Shown in pieces: positions 19,431 to 29,023 of a stretch of DNA of 64,000 nt. The position numbers were made by a program, and so were the translations under genes. The stretch spans positions 7,742,501-7,806,500 of the forward strand of contig NZ_CP036298.1 in NCBI RefSeq assembly GCF_007752135.1. The letters run 5' to 3'. The first letter of the stretch is position 1. The number at the start of each line of letters is the position of its first letter. Source of the stretch: Aureliella helgolandensis (lineage in GTDB: Bacteria > Planctomycetota > Planctomycetia > Pirellulales > Pirellulaceae). The notes under the pieces were generated by a model. That model did no database searches. It was not told the origin of the DNA and worked only from the letters and a program-made list of their open reading frames with translations.

Positions 19431-20162
19431 TTAGCGCTGTCGACGACGAAGGAATCCAAACGCACCAATGCAAAGCAGCCCTAGCGAAGATGGCTCAGGC
19501 ACGGCACGAAAAGAAATCGAAAGGGAGTTTCCAGCACCCAACGGGATGGCTGGATTGCCCAGAACTGCTGAGTTGAAAGTCGTGTACCGCATCCATCGCG
19601 TCGGAGAATCGTCTACGAATTCGAAATTCACCTTGTAGGAGCCAGTCCCCGACTGTGCAGATTCATCCGTAATTCCAGAAGTACTTCCCGCGACTAGATT
19701 GCTTGAAGTGCTGCCAGAGAAGCCGGGAGATTGGAACATGACTTGATCGTCTAAATTGTAGCCCTCAAAATCGGTCAGCGTGACAGGGGCAACAGGCGTA
19801 GTGACAACCATATCGTCGATGTAGATACTGAGCGGCCCAGTTAGTCCGTCGGAATTCAAGATACGGAGATGCTCGATCGAGCCCCAAGTACCGTCAAGCG
19901 TTCCGTCGGCGGTTGCACCAGCAAACGCGGTAACGCTCGTATCGCCCAAGTCCCAGGACAGCGTGTGCCAAGCCCCATCGAATGCGAAGGACTGTCCGTC
20001 CAAATCTAGCCATTCGATTCCTCCCGCAGCTCCGGCATTTGAGCCCGCGGGCCCAGCACCTCCCGTTTCTCGCACACCAAGACTCACTGTCAAAGCAGCT
20101 TGGCTTGTAGAGACTAGCGCACACGTTAACAAAACGGCGCACCCAAGGTGAAAACACTTCAT
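19431..20162 (-). CDS. PEP-CTERM sorted exported protein
   Basis: A 243-residue exported protein. MKCFHLGCAVLLTCALVSTSQA is a signal peptide, and the C terminus VPEPSSLGLLCIGAFGFLRRRQR is a PEP-CTERM signal (PEP motif, hydrophobic helix, Arg cluster) that directs processing by an exosortase. The body is beta-rich with Gly, Ser, Asp and Thr runs, and could be a jelly-roll or carbohydrate-binding fold, but I recognise no named domain. The start at 20162 is supported by a GGGAG ribosome site; the open frame extends about 100 codons upstream without signal or coding character. Its terminator is 34 bases downstream. Confidence 0.85.
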   Translation of the reverse strand: MKCFHLGCAVLLTCALVSTSQAALTVSLGVRETGGAGPAGSNAGAAGGIEWLDLDGQSFAFDGAWHTLSWDLGDTSVTAFAGATADGTLDGTWGSIEHLRILNSDGLTGPLSIYIDDMVVTTPVAPVTLTDFEGYNLDDQVMFQSPGFSGSTSSNLVAGSTSGITDESAQSGTGSYKVNFEFVDDSPTRWMRYTTFNSAVLGNPAIPLGAGNSLSISFRAVPEPSSLGLLCIGAFGFLRRRQR

Positions 20163-20579
20163 GATTCGCTCCCAAAGATGTAGGACATAAGAACTATTGG
20201 TGCTGATAATAACTACAGGCACCTGCGAATGCAACAACGACACCCCCCTAGCGAAAAACGGCAGCCCCTCTGCAGAAAAGAAGATTTCCAGAGCCTGCCC
20301 GCAACGTGCTCTCGGCAATGCCAAACATACCCCGAGCAACAGGTTCCTCAGTGCAGCGCCCCGCCAGCCGCCCGAAATAGTTGCTGCGAGAGAGGCATCA
20401 GCGATTGGCGAGTGACGCCAACATGCTATCTGCGATAGTCGCTTTCTAGGCGTTAGAATTCTGGGCGCCAGCAACGACAGCGTCTAGCCACCGCGGTATT
20501 CGCTCTCCAGGAGCAAGGCCTCGCAGCCAACGACACACCACAACATTGCTGGCGCATGTAAACAAGAGCTCGCTACGAT
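20163..20579. other. Intergenic region between TPR operon and PEP-CTERM gene
   Basis: 417 bases. It contains the PEP-CTERM promoter region and the 3' end of the TPR operon. I see no hairpin with a T tract and no gene. Confidence 0.45.
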
Positions 20580-23372
20580 TCATGGCTCGCTTTGAAATCG
20601 AGCCAGATTTTCGCGGTAATGACTGTCACGTGGGTCGAGTTTGATGCAACCACGCATACTGGCGATGGCTGCCTCTTGGTCGCCTCGACGGAACTGCACC
20701 TCGGCTAGCGTATCCAAGAAAATTGCCGATGCGGGCGCCAACTGAACCGCCTGCTGGGCCAGCTCCAAGGCTTTGTCGAGCTGGCGTTCACACTTAGCGT
20801 ACATCCACGCTAAATTGTTTAAGGCGGTCGCGTCGCGGGACCAAGCGGTCAATTGCTGCAGCATCTCACGCTCATAGGTCTCGAACAACTGGTTAGCCAG
20901 TTCGGGCTGCCCCCCCTCGACCAAACGGGGAAAACACTGCACCACCATTTCAATATCCTGCGGCTGCAACTTGCGGCCAATCTCAATTTCATGCCAAGCA
21001 GCAGCGAACTGCCCTTCATCAATGAGGCTGATAGCACGACTCATGCGTTCCTTCTGCAGGGAGTACACAATTCGGCTCAAGTAGTCATACCAAGAATACT
21101 GGAACTGAAATGCCTGCCCTGACAACTCTGCTCCAAACGTCAGCGATTCGACAAAGACCGCTCGACGCACATCGGCACTCTCGCGATGCCTCTCCAGTTC
21201 CGTCAACGAGATGGCATAGTCGGTAGCAATCCAGAAACTCTGAATACTCGTTTCAGGTGCCAGCAAAAATGCCGGCTTTGCATACTCAATCGCTTGGGCA
21301 TATTTTTCCTGTTCTCGGAGGAAATTAGAAACGTCCGAAAAACTGGTATCGAGATAGCGGTCGTCATAGGGCGCCAGATGGCGAAATTGCTCCAACACTT
21401 CTGCCTGCTGAAATTCACCGGTCAACAACAGTGCGTGAACCTCGCGTTCCAGCGCTTGGTAGCGTCCAGAGCGGCTTACTCGCCTGTACTGAGCCAAGCA
21501 CTCGCTAGCCAGCTGAGGGCGTCCGCGTTGGAGCAACATTTCTGCGCCCTCAACCCAATGACTTCGATCAACCGCAAGTGGATCGATGGCGAACTGCAAT
21601 GCCAAATCATTCAAGCCGAATCCGAGTGCCAGCTGCGACAGCTCTTCGAGCTGCGCCCCAGAGGCAGGACCTCCGTCCATCTGTGCCTTGGCTCGCTTAA
21701 GCCACAACTCAGCAAGATTGCCGACCTCTTTCCCGCTGGCACTCTGGGCGAAGTAGTCTTGGTCCAATCGCCAGAGGTGATCGAGCAATTCCCACCGCAG
21801 TTGCCAATCTTCGGTAGAACCTGGCGAAGCAGCTTCGGTCTGGGCAGTATCTAGCAAAACAGCTGCCGTATCTCCAATTTCGGGAAACAGCGCTTTGACA
21901 ACACTCGGCTGAATCTCTCGCGGAATATCCTGGTAACGCTGCTGAACCTGAGACAGGTACATTTGACGTGGTTCGGCTTGCGTCAACCAGTTTCCCAGCA
22001 TCCGCCACAAATCGCCCTCGAACTGCGAGCGACTGGCCAGCCTCGAACCGGAGCGACTTTCCACGATGACTTCCACCAACATCTGCAGGACCTGCTGTGC
22101 CTCACCGACCTGCCCCACATTGACCAACGCATTGCATAGGCGCGCATTCTCATTGAACAGTTGGTAGAGTTTCAACCGATCTTGCTCAAGCATGTCCATA
22201 CGGCGTTGCTGTAGCCAAGCATCGAAGTTGGCGAATTCTGGCTCCAAGCCGACGACTTCAAAGGCGCGGTCGAACTGGCTACTCGATAAAAAATGAACAA
22301 ACGCGTGGGAGGGGTCATGGTTCTGCAAGTACAGCTCGATGGCTTCGATTTCTCCCGCAAGAAGCAACGCGAATCCCACTTGGGCCCGAGAGAGATCATC
22401 TTCCAAGAGTCCAGCCGCCGCGTGAGTTCGGGCAGATACCTCAAGATCTCCTTCAGAATTGGGAGACACCTCACTGTCGGCTGATTCGGTTCCCAACAAT
22501 TCGTCCCACAACTCTCGGGATGCCCGGACATTGCCAGCGAGTTCAAACAGTGCGGCTCGCGCTGCTTGACTAGCCGTTGGCGTCGCGGGACCGATCACCG
22601 CATCTTGCAGTTCGGTCTCTGACAATCTGGACCAATCACCGCTGCGAGTGACAAACCGGAGACGCGTGGCGGCTGGTACGGCGGGATCCATGGCGGCGGC
22701 AAGATTCCCGGAGTAGAAGTCCCGGATGGCGACCTGATCAATTCGCCGGGGATCAACTTCAGGGAGCTCAAGTCCATTCTGGTGTGCGATCCATGTTGCC
22801 AATGGCAAATCGGCCAATTTGCGAATAAATGGCCAAGCCTTCCTCGGCTCTTCTTGCTCGAGAGCGATCTGAGCAATCCGCCCGATCTGAAAAGCTCCCG
22901 CCTGCTCTTGAAAGTCCGCTACGACACTTGGATTGGTATCGATAATCTCCTCTGCGACCTTCCAGTACTTGCGTCGACAGAGTTCTGCCACGGCCAGCGG
23001 CGAGGGCTCCGCCAGCAACTGGAACAGCAGACTCGACGTCGCCTGATCCCCTGGTTGCACTCGCAATTTCAACAAAATTTCCAACATCTGCGCCGACTGT
23101 GCAATCTGAGAATCCGCCGACGATTTTGCCTTGCGAATCTCAGGCAAAACCTCTTCCTCTAATTGCCAAAGCTCTAGAAAGGCTTTGCGGCGCGACTGAA
23201 ACTCCGGTGCGGCCAATTGCATCAGAAGCGCATCGACCTGCCGCTGAGGGGTGACCGCTTCCAGCCCGACTTCCAATTTCGCCTCATCAGCAAGCAGGAT
23301 TTCGCTGGGAATGCCCAATAGCAACTGGGCCGCAATGAAGATTGCCGCCACGCACTGAAGTCGAAATTGCAT
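20580..23372 (-). CDS. Secreted TPR-repeat protein of ABC-2 export operon
   Basis: A large helical protein of about 930 residues. The N terminus (MQFRLQCVAAIFIAAQLLLGIPSEILLA) is a signal peptide. Most of the rest is built of 30-40-residue helical hairpins; the clearest tetratricopeptide repeats are in the last 150 residues (LNNLAWMYAKCERQLDKALELAQQAVQLAP, AIFLDTLAEVQFRRGDQEAAIASMRGCIKLDP). In-frame GTG and ATG codons at 23390 and 23386 are alternative starts; 23372 is preferred because the signal peptide begins there. It is the last gene of a tight operon with an ABC permease and ATPase, so it may act as a periplasmic scaffold for that exporter. No catalytic motif is seen. Confidence 0.82.
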   Translation of the reverse strand: MQFRLQCVAAIFIAAQLLLGIPSEILLADEAKLEVGLEAVTPQRQVDALLMQLAAPEFQSRRKAFLELWQLEEEVLPEIRKAKSSADSQIAQSAQMLEILLKLRVQPGDQATSSLLFQLLAEPSPLAVAELCRRKYWKVAEEIIDTNPSVVADFQEQAGAFQIGRIAQIALEQEEPRKAWPFIRKLADLPLATWIAHQNGLELPEVDPRRIDQVAIRDFYSGNLAAAMDPAVPAATRLRFVTRSGDWSRLSETELQDAVIGPATPTASQAARAALFELAGNVRASRELWDELLGTESADSEVSPNSEGDLEVSARTHAAAGLLEDDLSRAQVGFALLLAGEIEAIELYLQNHDPSHAFVHFLSSSQFDRAFEVVGLEPEFANFDAWLQQRRMDMLEQDRLKLYQLFNENARLCNALVNVGQVGEAQQVLQMLVEVIVESRSGSRLASRSQFEGDLWRMLGNWLTQAEPRQMYLSQVQQRYQDIPREIQPSVVKALFPEIGDTAAVLLDTAQTEAASPGSTEDWQLRWELLDHLWRLDQDYFAQSASGKEVGNLAELWLKRAKAQMDGGPASGAQLEELSQLALGFGLNDLALQFAIDPLAVDRSHWVEGAEMLLQRGRPQLASECLAQYRRVSRSGRYQALEREVHALLLTGEFQQAEVLEQFRHLAPYDDRYLDTSFSDVSNFLREQEKYAQAIEYAKPAFLLAPETSIQSFWIATDYAISLTELERHRESADVRRAVFVESLTFGAELSGQAFQFQYSWYDYLSRIVYSLQKERMSRAISLIDEGQFAAAWHEIEIGRKLQPQDIEMVVQCFPRLVEGGQPELANQLFETYEREMLQQLTAWSRDATALNNLAWMYAKCERQLDKALELAQQAVQLAPASAIFLDTLAEVQFRRGDQEAAIASMRGCIKLDPRDSHYRENLARFQSEP

Positions 23373-23393
23373 CGTAATTATTCCCATCACTCT

Positions 23394-25733
23394 TTAATAC
23401 TCTTTGCGTGAAACGTAGATGCAGGCCAACGAAAGCATCAAGGCGACGAAGCAAAGGTTGCTAATTATCGGAGTCCAAACATCCAATTTCAACTGGGCGC
23501 TTCGCAGGTCGGTGGTCACGAGACTGAGAGACTGCGTCTCCTCTCCTGTTAAAACGTACCCCATTGCATTGTCGAGTGCGGCCGGCTTGGGGTTCAAGTG
23601 ATAAATTGGCTGAATTCCCCACCGAAAGATCCGATCCCAGAGAGTCGCGAGCGGTTCTATCTCGCGTTCTACTGTCACTGTTGCTAAGTCGAGCAAGTAG
23701 ACTCGGTTCGGCTTCACCCCCAGCCAAACACGCGTGGGAGACAGCCAGTTCATGCTAGTAATCTGGCCACGATACGGGGTCGGCAGGTGAGCAAGCGACA
23801 GATCTTCACAGTTCAGTTTCCAAAACTCTCCAGAGTGAGTAATCACGGCCAATTCATTGGTATTCGGTAGCCAATCCAATTGCCGTACTTCCCCTCCTTC
23901 TGGCAGCGCCACCTCTCCGACCGGTTGCAGCCCGCGGTCCAGGACAACCAATGGCCAGCCATCACGGGCAGCCACACAGAAATCCGCATTCATCTGTACT
24001 AGGCAAGCTTCCGTGCCATCCGCCTCTGAATTGAGTTGCGTGGTAGCCTCCAATCGCAATTGCCCCTCCTCCCACACGAGCAGAGAAATGTCTCCAGAGG
24101 TATACAGCACAACTCCGGACTGATCCGCCAACACAGCACCACTCGTATTCTCACTCGTGAAGAAATCTGGTGGCGTGACGCTTTGGAATTCCGTGGAACT
24201 TACCCAAGGGTTCTTGAATCCAAATAGGCCCTTGCTGGCTCGGTCGTCAGGCTTGAGTTGTTCAAAGCCGATGCGGTACAAACCGTTGCGGCAAACGGCA
24301 ATCAACGAATCCTGCATTTCCAACAGATCAAACATCTTTTGCGGTAGCGCGGGCCCAGCTTCACTCATCCAAAGCTGTTGATCACGAGCTTCTGCAGCGG
24401 TGTGAGCCGCCTCTTCGACGGGCTCTTGCTTCAGGGGTACCAACGCTAATTTTCGGGTGGTCGCCCTTAGTTCACCGAAGGGAGACCGTTGGAAGGATTT
24501 CACCACAAGTTGATCATTGACCGAATCGTAGAAGGGACCGAATGTCTTAGAGTGCATGCCACTGTTAGAGTCCACACCCGGTTGCCATAATTGAAATTCG
24601 GCATTCCAGACGAGTAGTTGCCCTCCCTCATTGACCGCCAACAAGCGGTCCTCGACTTCCATCACACGACGAACCTGTGGCAAGATCTCAAACCGAGGTA
24701 ACAGCGCATCGTGCAGGAATCCGAGTGAAAAACAGCACACCCAAAACACCATGCAGACCACGACACTCACGATTGGATTCCCCCAAATCAATCCCGCGAA
24801 TGCCGACACGCTGTAAAAAATGACAAACACAAACATCAGCAACGGGATGCAAGCCAACAGACCATGATTCCAGATCTCGAAACGCATTCCGGCGATTAAG
24901 TACAGTCCCACGAGCACAAACGTTATGTTGACGAGCGCAAAAACGCACCCACCAAAGAATTTAAACAAGTACAGCCAAACGCGCGAAATCGGCTTGCTCA
25001 AGAGAAGGTGCAGGGAACCCGAACGAAAGGTATCGGGCACAATCGGACTGGTGACGATAATTGCAATGAAAACTGCCAACACTCCTAACCCCAGCTTAAT
25101 AATACCGGCCAGCAGGAGAGGTTCCAGAAATTTTCGTATTTGACTGCGACTGAATTCCAACGCATCGCCAAGTTTCATGCCGGCATAGCCAATCCACAAC
25201 TGCTCCCCTCGAGGCGTATTTAGCTCCACCGGAAAGGCGAGCTGCAACAACTCTCGGTTCAGCTCCAGCAACTCAGGTTCCGCAAGCTGCTCTGGCCCGA
25301 TCTCGATCAATTCCTTGAGGCGTTCCCGGCGCTGCGCGGTCGGAAAGTCGGCCTCGGAATACAGCTCTGGCGACTTCATCGCAACCCGCAGATGCGTCGT
25401 CAACTCACGGCGAGAAATGCGTTGCCCGGAGTCGCTGTCATCCGCCTCGGTGGGGCGTTTCTTGAGCTGCTCTCGAAACCCGGCGTCCACATGACGCGTG
25501 ACAGCTTGAACCGCGTGACTCCCGCGTCCTTTAGCTCCCTCTGCAAGTTTCGAAACCAATTGCTGCGTATTGTCGATGTCGACGTTGGACAATTGAAAAC
25601 TGTTTTCGCTGATATAGCCGAAGGGCGCTAGGCCCAACAGTAGCAGCGACCACCCTAAGAGCATGGCCCACAGCACTCGATTGCCTACTGCTTCCCAAAA
25701 GGAATCGATCAGAATCGCGATATAAGGTTTCAT
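23394..25733 (-). CDS. ABC-2 type permease with inserted beta-propeller-like domain
   Basis: A 779-residue membrane protein. One helix at about 20-42 is followed by a charged periplasmic stretch to about 195, then a cluster of ABC-2-like helices (about 200-340) including the motif FRSGSLHLLLSKPISR typical of ABC-2 permeases. Residues 350-740 are soluble, with repeated 40-residue blocks containing LLVWN, LLVWEE, VVLDRG and VYLLDLA that resemble WD40 or PQQ beta-propeller blades. A final helix (about 752-773) ends in SRKEY. An ATG at 25733 is preferred over the TTG before it. The gene lies 8 bases after the ATPase gene. The propeller-like insert is unusual for a permease. Confidence 0.85.
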   Translation of the reverse strand: MKPYIAILIDSFWEAVGNRVLWAMLLGWSLLLLGLAPFGYISENSFQLSNVDIDNTQQLVSKLAEGAKGRGSHAVQAVTRHVDAGFREQLKKRPTEADDSDSGQRISRRELTTHLRVAMKSPELYSEADFPTAQRRERLKELIEIGPEQLAEPELLELNRELLQLAFPVELNTPRGEQLWIGYAGMKLGDALEFSRSQIRKFLEPLLLAGIIKLGLGVLAVFIAIIVTSPIVPDTFRSGSLHLLLSKPISRVWLYLFKFFGGCVFALVNITFVLVGLYLIAGMRFEIWNHGLLACIPLLMFVFVIFYSVSAFAGLIWGNPIVSVVVCMVFWVCCFSLGFLHDALLPRFEILPQVRRVMEVEDRLLAVNEGGQLLVWNAEFQLWQPGVDSNSGMHSKTFGPFYDSVNDQLVVKSFQRSPFGELRATTRKLALVPLKQEPVEEAAHTAAEARDQQLWMSEAGPALPQKMFDLLEMQDSLIAVCRNGLYRIGFEQLKPDDRASKGLFGFKNPWVSSTEFQSVTPPDFFTSENTSGAVLADQSGVVLYTSGDISLLVWEEGQLRLEATTQLNSEADGTEACLVQMNADFCVAARDGWPLVVLDRGLQPVGEVALPEGGEVRQLDWLPNTNELAVITHSGEFWKLNCEDLSLAHLPTPYRGQITSMNWLSPTRVWLGVKPNRVYLLDLATVTVEREIEPLATLWDRIFRWGIQPIYHLNPKPAALDNAMGYVLTGEETQSLSLVTTDLRSAQLKLDVWTPIISNLCFVALMLSLACIYVSRKEY

Positions 25734-25741
25734 CAAAGTTG

Positions 25742-26737
25742 TCAGTTATGTGCGGGTTCGCTTGAGGGGAGCAGAGCGTCATCCTGCGTATTGACCGCAG
25801 ACAAAAACACCTCTTCGAGAGTGGGGCGTTTGCGTTCCAGCTTGTGAATGCTCAAATTACTGCTGCGCAGTCGATCCACCGTGCGATCAACGTCGGACTG
25901 TGAATCCGCATGGGCCGTCAACTGCCAGCGACCATCGGGCAATGGTTGCAACTCCGCATCGAGCTGAGGTCCTATTTGCTCGAGCACCTCGGGTGCACCG
26001 CTGACCTCAATGCACAACCGAGCGGAGAGGGCTCCGTGAAACTGAGTCGTCAACTCGCTGGGAGTCCCCACACCACGCAATTTTCCCGTCGCTAGAATTG
26101 CCACGCGATCGCACACCAATTCCACCTCTTGAAGAATATGACTGTTCAAGAAGACCGTTTTGCCTTGGTTTTTCAATCGCGTAATGATGCGTCGAATCTC
26201 GGAGCGTCCCACGGGATCGAGCCCATCGGTGGGTTCGTCGAGGATGAGCAGTTCCGGCTCGTGCAACATGGCCTGAGCCAACCCCAATCGCTGCCGCATG
26301 CCTTTGCTGTACTTCCGCACCAATTCGGTCTCGCGCCCAACGAGTCCCACCAAATCCAACAGATCACGTGAACGCGAACGAATGACCGCCTCATCAAGGC
26401 TGTTTAACCGCCCGTAGAACCGGAGTGCTTGCAGTGCAGTGTGATGTGCGGGGAAATTGAGATTCTCTGGCAAATAGCCAACGCGCTGCCGCGCGCCGCG
26501 ACTACCAGCGGGATGCCCCAGCAAGAAAGCGGCGCCGCCAGTACTGCGCACAATACCCAGCAGGATCTTGATCAACGTCGTCTTACCTGCCCCATTCGGG
26601 CCGAGCAACCCAAAGGCTTCGCCGCGCCGGACGGTCAAATCTACCCCCCGCAGGGCCAAGAAGCTCTTGCGGGCAAACCAGCCATCGTGATAGCGCTTGT
26701 GGATTTGCCGGACATCTATGGCAGGAGCATCAGTCAT
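25742..26737 (-). CDS. ABC-2 transporter ATPase
   Basis: Energy subunit of the exporter encoded just downstream. The 331 residues contain Walker A GPNGAGKTT, a Q-loop in the YLPENLNF region, the signature YSKGMRQRL and Walker B LLILDEPTDGLDP, all typical of the drug/Nod-factor/polysaccharide-type ABC-2 ATPases (CcmA-like). A C-terminal extension of about 90 residues (from RLCIEVSGAPEVLEQ) resembles the accessory domain of these ATPases. First gene of the operon; substrate unknown. Confidence 0.93.
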   Translation of the reverse strand: MTDAPAIDVRQIHKRYHDGWFARKSFLALRGVDLTVRRGEAFGLLGPNGAGKTTLIKILLGIVRSTGGAAFLLGHPAGSRGARQRVGYLPENLNFPAHHTALQALRFYGRLNSLDEAVIRSRSRDLLDLVGLVGRETELVRKYSKGMRQRLGLAQAMLHEPELLILDEPTDGLDPVGRSEIRRIITRLKNQGKTVFLNSHILQEVELVCDRVAILATGKLRGVGTPSELTTQFHGALSARLCIEVSGAPEVLEQIGPQLDAELQPLPDGRWQLTAHADSQSDVDRTVDRLRSSNLSIHKLERKRPTLEEVFLSAVNTQDDALLPSSEPAHN

Positions 26738-26875
26738 TCCGACGAACCATAATCTGAGTTTGACGAACTAAGAAACCACTAGCATAGCGGATCGATCGTC
26801 AGATGAGATGCTCAATTACAGACCGATACAGGCCTAATGAAAGCAACTCCCAGAGACCTGGGGCTGCAGAGGCGC

Positions 26876-27334
26876 TTAGGCCTTCAGCAACAAAGCGGCG
26901 AGCGACAACACCCAGATAGCCGACAAAATGATCACCGAGGCAATCGTCAGTCGCACCCAAATCTTGGTTGACGGGTTAAACCATACCGGTGAAAGAACAG
27001 GCTGGGTAATCGAATCAAGAAACCGCTGGCGGTGATGTGCGTCTTCGAGCAACATGGCCCGGGTCGGTTCTAGCAGTCCAAATTGAACCGAAAAGTCCAA
27101 TGCTCCATACAAACGGTGACGCCGGCCAACGGGGTCTACGGCTGTAGCCTCGAAAAACCAAACTTGACGTCCAAAATTGGACTCGTTTTCCTCGTCGAGA
27201 AATACGCAGCGAATGGAGTCCACTCGCGACTCTTCCGGACAGAATTCTTTGCGCAGCAATGCACAAACCGCTTGGTCACTGACCGCTTGCCAAACCTCTC
27301 TAGAGAATTGGTAGAAACTTGTATCCGGTTTCAT
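26876..27334 (-). CDS. Hypothetical tail-anchored membrane protein
   Basis: A 152-residue protein with no recognised domain. The soluble part has alternating strand-like segments (VWFFEATAVDPVGRRHRLYGALDFSV is the most beta-like) and the C terminus is a single membrane helix (about 127-149, VRLTIASVIILSAIWVLSLAALLL). There is no signal peptide, so the soluble domain probably faces the cytoplasm. It lies upstream of the ABC-2 operon in the same direction, 138 bases away, and could be co-transcribed with it. Confidence 0.7.
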   Translation of the reverse strand: MKPDTSFYQFSREVWQAVSDQAVCALLRKEFCPEESRVDSIRCVFLDEENESNFGRQVWFFEATAVDPVGRRHRLYGALDFSVQFGLLEPTRAMLLEDAHHRQRFLDSITQPVLSPVWFNPSTKIWVRLTIASVIILSAIWVLSLAALLLKA

Positions 27335-27820
27335 CTTTAGCAGCCCTGCACAACTAAATTATCTCAATACTGGAAGGGTCAAGCATCCGCGTCCACACCC
27401 ACAGATCGTCATTATCGCACCAATTGCCACAGCCTAAATGCGAAGGTACGGCAACCAAATTCAAAGAAGCCTCTCTCATTCGCCGCCAGGATTATATCTA
27501 GAAGTCCTGCGGAATGGAACTGCGGATTCCCGTAAACACGCCATCAAATGGCTCTAACAGAAGTTCATCTCCCCATAAACCATTCCTGAGGCCGCTCTCC
27601 CACCTTCGTTTCTCACTCCTCAAACCGCTGGCGATCGCATTGCGTTACTGCCCCCTGCTCGGCAGATTTCCCTCGCGGCTATCGCCATTGAGATGGCTGC
27701 AATCCACTTGCGACCAACTCTCCTTGCGAGCCGCAGGCCCCGCAAGCAAGCGTATCCTCGACACGGCTGTCGGAAACCCCAGTTGGCCAGCAAACTCTGT
27801 TGCCGACAAGCTCAATGCCC
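27335..27820. other. Intergenic region, nothing recognised
   Basis: 486 bases between two minus-strand genes. An open frame of about 160 codons on the plus strand runs through it into the ABC gene but is Arg/Pro/Ser-rich, lacks a ribosome site and has no family-like segment, so I do not call it. No terminator is evident. Confidence 0.45.
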
Positions 27821-29023
27821 TCAATGCCGATCGAATAAGCTGGTCCGAATTTCGGTTTCAAACGATGCTTGTTGAGCAATGGCAACTTGAAACTGCTCCT
27901 TGCGCAAGGAGTACAGCACGGTATCCTCCAAGGTCACGACGCTGGCATTGCGGGGTTGCCCGGTCAACAGCGCCATTTCTCCGAAGAAATCCCCCTCCTT
28001 AAGCTTAGCGACAGGTGCCTCGTTTGGTCCCCGACGCACCGCGACCGCTCCCTTGCGAATCAAATAGAAGCGATCCCCTAAGTCTCCCTCTCGAATGACA
28101 CGCACACCAGCTGCGAACGATTCACTTTGCAAATGGTCCGCCATTTCTGCCAATCCGCGCGGCGTAAGGTGCTTGAAGACTTCGCATTTGACCAACATCT
28201 GGCTAACGATAGCTGCCTCTTGGACCAAGACATCGCTACGAATGCTGCCGTCGACTAAGTTCACGATCCGATCGGCCACGTCCAGGATGCGATTGTCGTG
28301 GGTTACGATGATGATCGTAACATTCTCTTCCTTGGCCATTTTCCGCAGTAGATCGACCACGGTCCTTCCGCTCTTCTCGTCCAGGGCCGCAGTCGGCTCG
28401 TCGGCCAGAATCAGCTTGGGTTGGTGCACCAAGCCACGGGCAATTGCGACGCGTTGCTTTTGGCCGCCTGACAATTGCTTCGGTTTGTGGCCGGTTCGCT
28501 CCCCCAGTCCCACTTGGGTTAGCATTTCCTTAGCACGTAGAGTGTGCGCTCGTTTCGTACCGTGGGGCTCGGCAAGCTCGAGAGCCATTCGTACATTTTG
28601 CGTCGCAGTCAAGGAATCGAACAGGTTGTGCGCTTGAAACACAAACCCAATTTCCCGCCTCAAATTGAGCAAATCTTGGCTTGAGGACTTATGCAGCGGT
28701 CTGTCTAAAACGTACAACTCGCCGTCCTGGACCTTTCGCAGCGTACCGATCAACGTCAGCAAGGTCGTTTTCCCAGATCCACTGGGCCCCGTCATGATGA
28801 TGATCTCACCTGGATAAATCTCCAGATTGTTGTCGAACAGGACTTGCTTCCTGAGTTCCCCGCTGCCGTAGAAGTGTTGCAGGCCGGTCGCTCGAATGGC
28901 GGGTGACTCCCGCTGAGAAATGCGATTCAACCAGTTCGGATCAAAGCGCACCGCCGATGGATTCCCGGCAGCGTTCGAGGGGGTGCCACTGGAACCCTGG
29001 GAATTGGCAGAATTATCAGACAT
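27821..29023 (-). CDS. DevA/LolD-type ABC ATPase fused to a cyclic-nucleotide-binding domain
   Basis: ATPase of a DevBCA-type exporter. Residues 45-265 are a LolD/MacB/DevA-like ATPase: Walker A GPSGSGKT (79-86), signature LSGGQ (184-188), Walker B LILADEP (204-210) and switch His241. Residues 283-382 are a cNMP-binding domain with the phosphate-binding cassette FGEMALLTGQPRNAS (348-361 region), including the Glu and Arg that contact cAMP or cGMP. The first 40 residues are a disordered Ser/Asn/Pro-rich tail. The gene diverges from the membrane-fusion protein and two FtsX-like permeases on the other side of a 334-base gap, which together make a complete exporter. Control of ATPase activity by a cyclic nucleotide is inference. 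Confidence 0.92.
   Translation of the reverse strand: MSDNSANSQGSSGTPSNAAGNPSAVRFDPNWLNRISQRESPAIRATGLQHFYGSGELRKQVLFDNNLEIYPGEIIIMTGPSGSGKTTLLTLIGTLRKVQDGELYVLDRPLHKSSSQDLLNLRREIGFVFQAHNLFDSLTATQNVRMALELAEPHGTKRAHTLRAKEMLTQVGLGERTGHKPKQLSGGQKQRVAIARGLVHQPKLILADEPTAALDEKSGRTVVDLLRKMAKEENVTIIIVTHDNRILDVADRIVNLVDGSIRSDVLVQEAAIVSQMLVKCEVFKHLTPRGLAEMADHLQSESFAAGVRVIREGDLGDRFYLIRKGAVAVRRGPNEAPVAKLKEGDFFGEMALLTGQPRNASVVTLEDTVLYSLRKEQFQVAIAQQASFETEIRTSLFDRH

Noticed and set aside
27514-28002. 162-codon open frame on the plus strand
   Set aside because: Runs antisense into the ABC-cNMP gene, has Arg/Pro/Ser-rich composition and no ribosome site.
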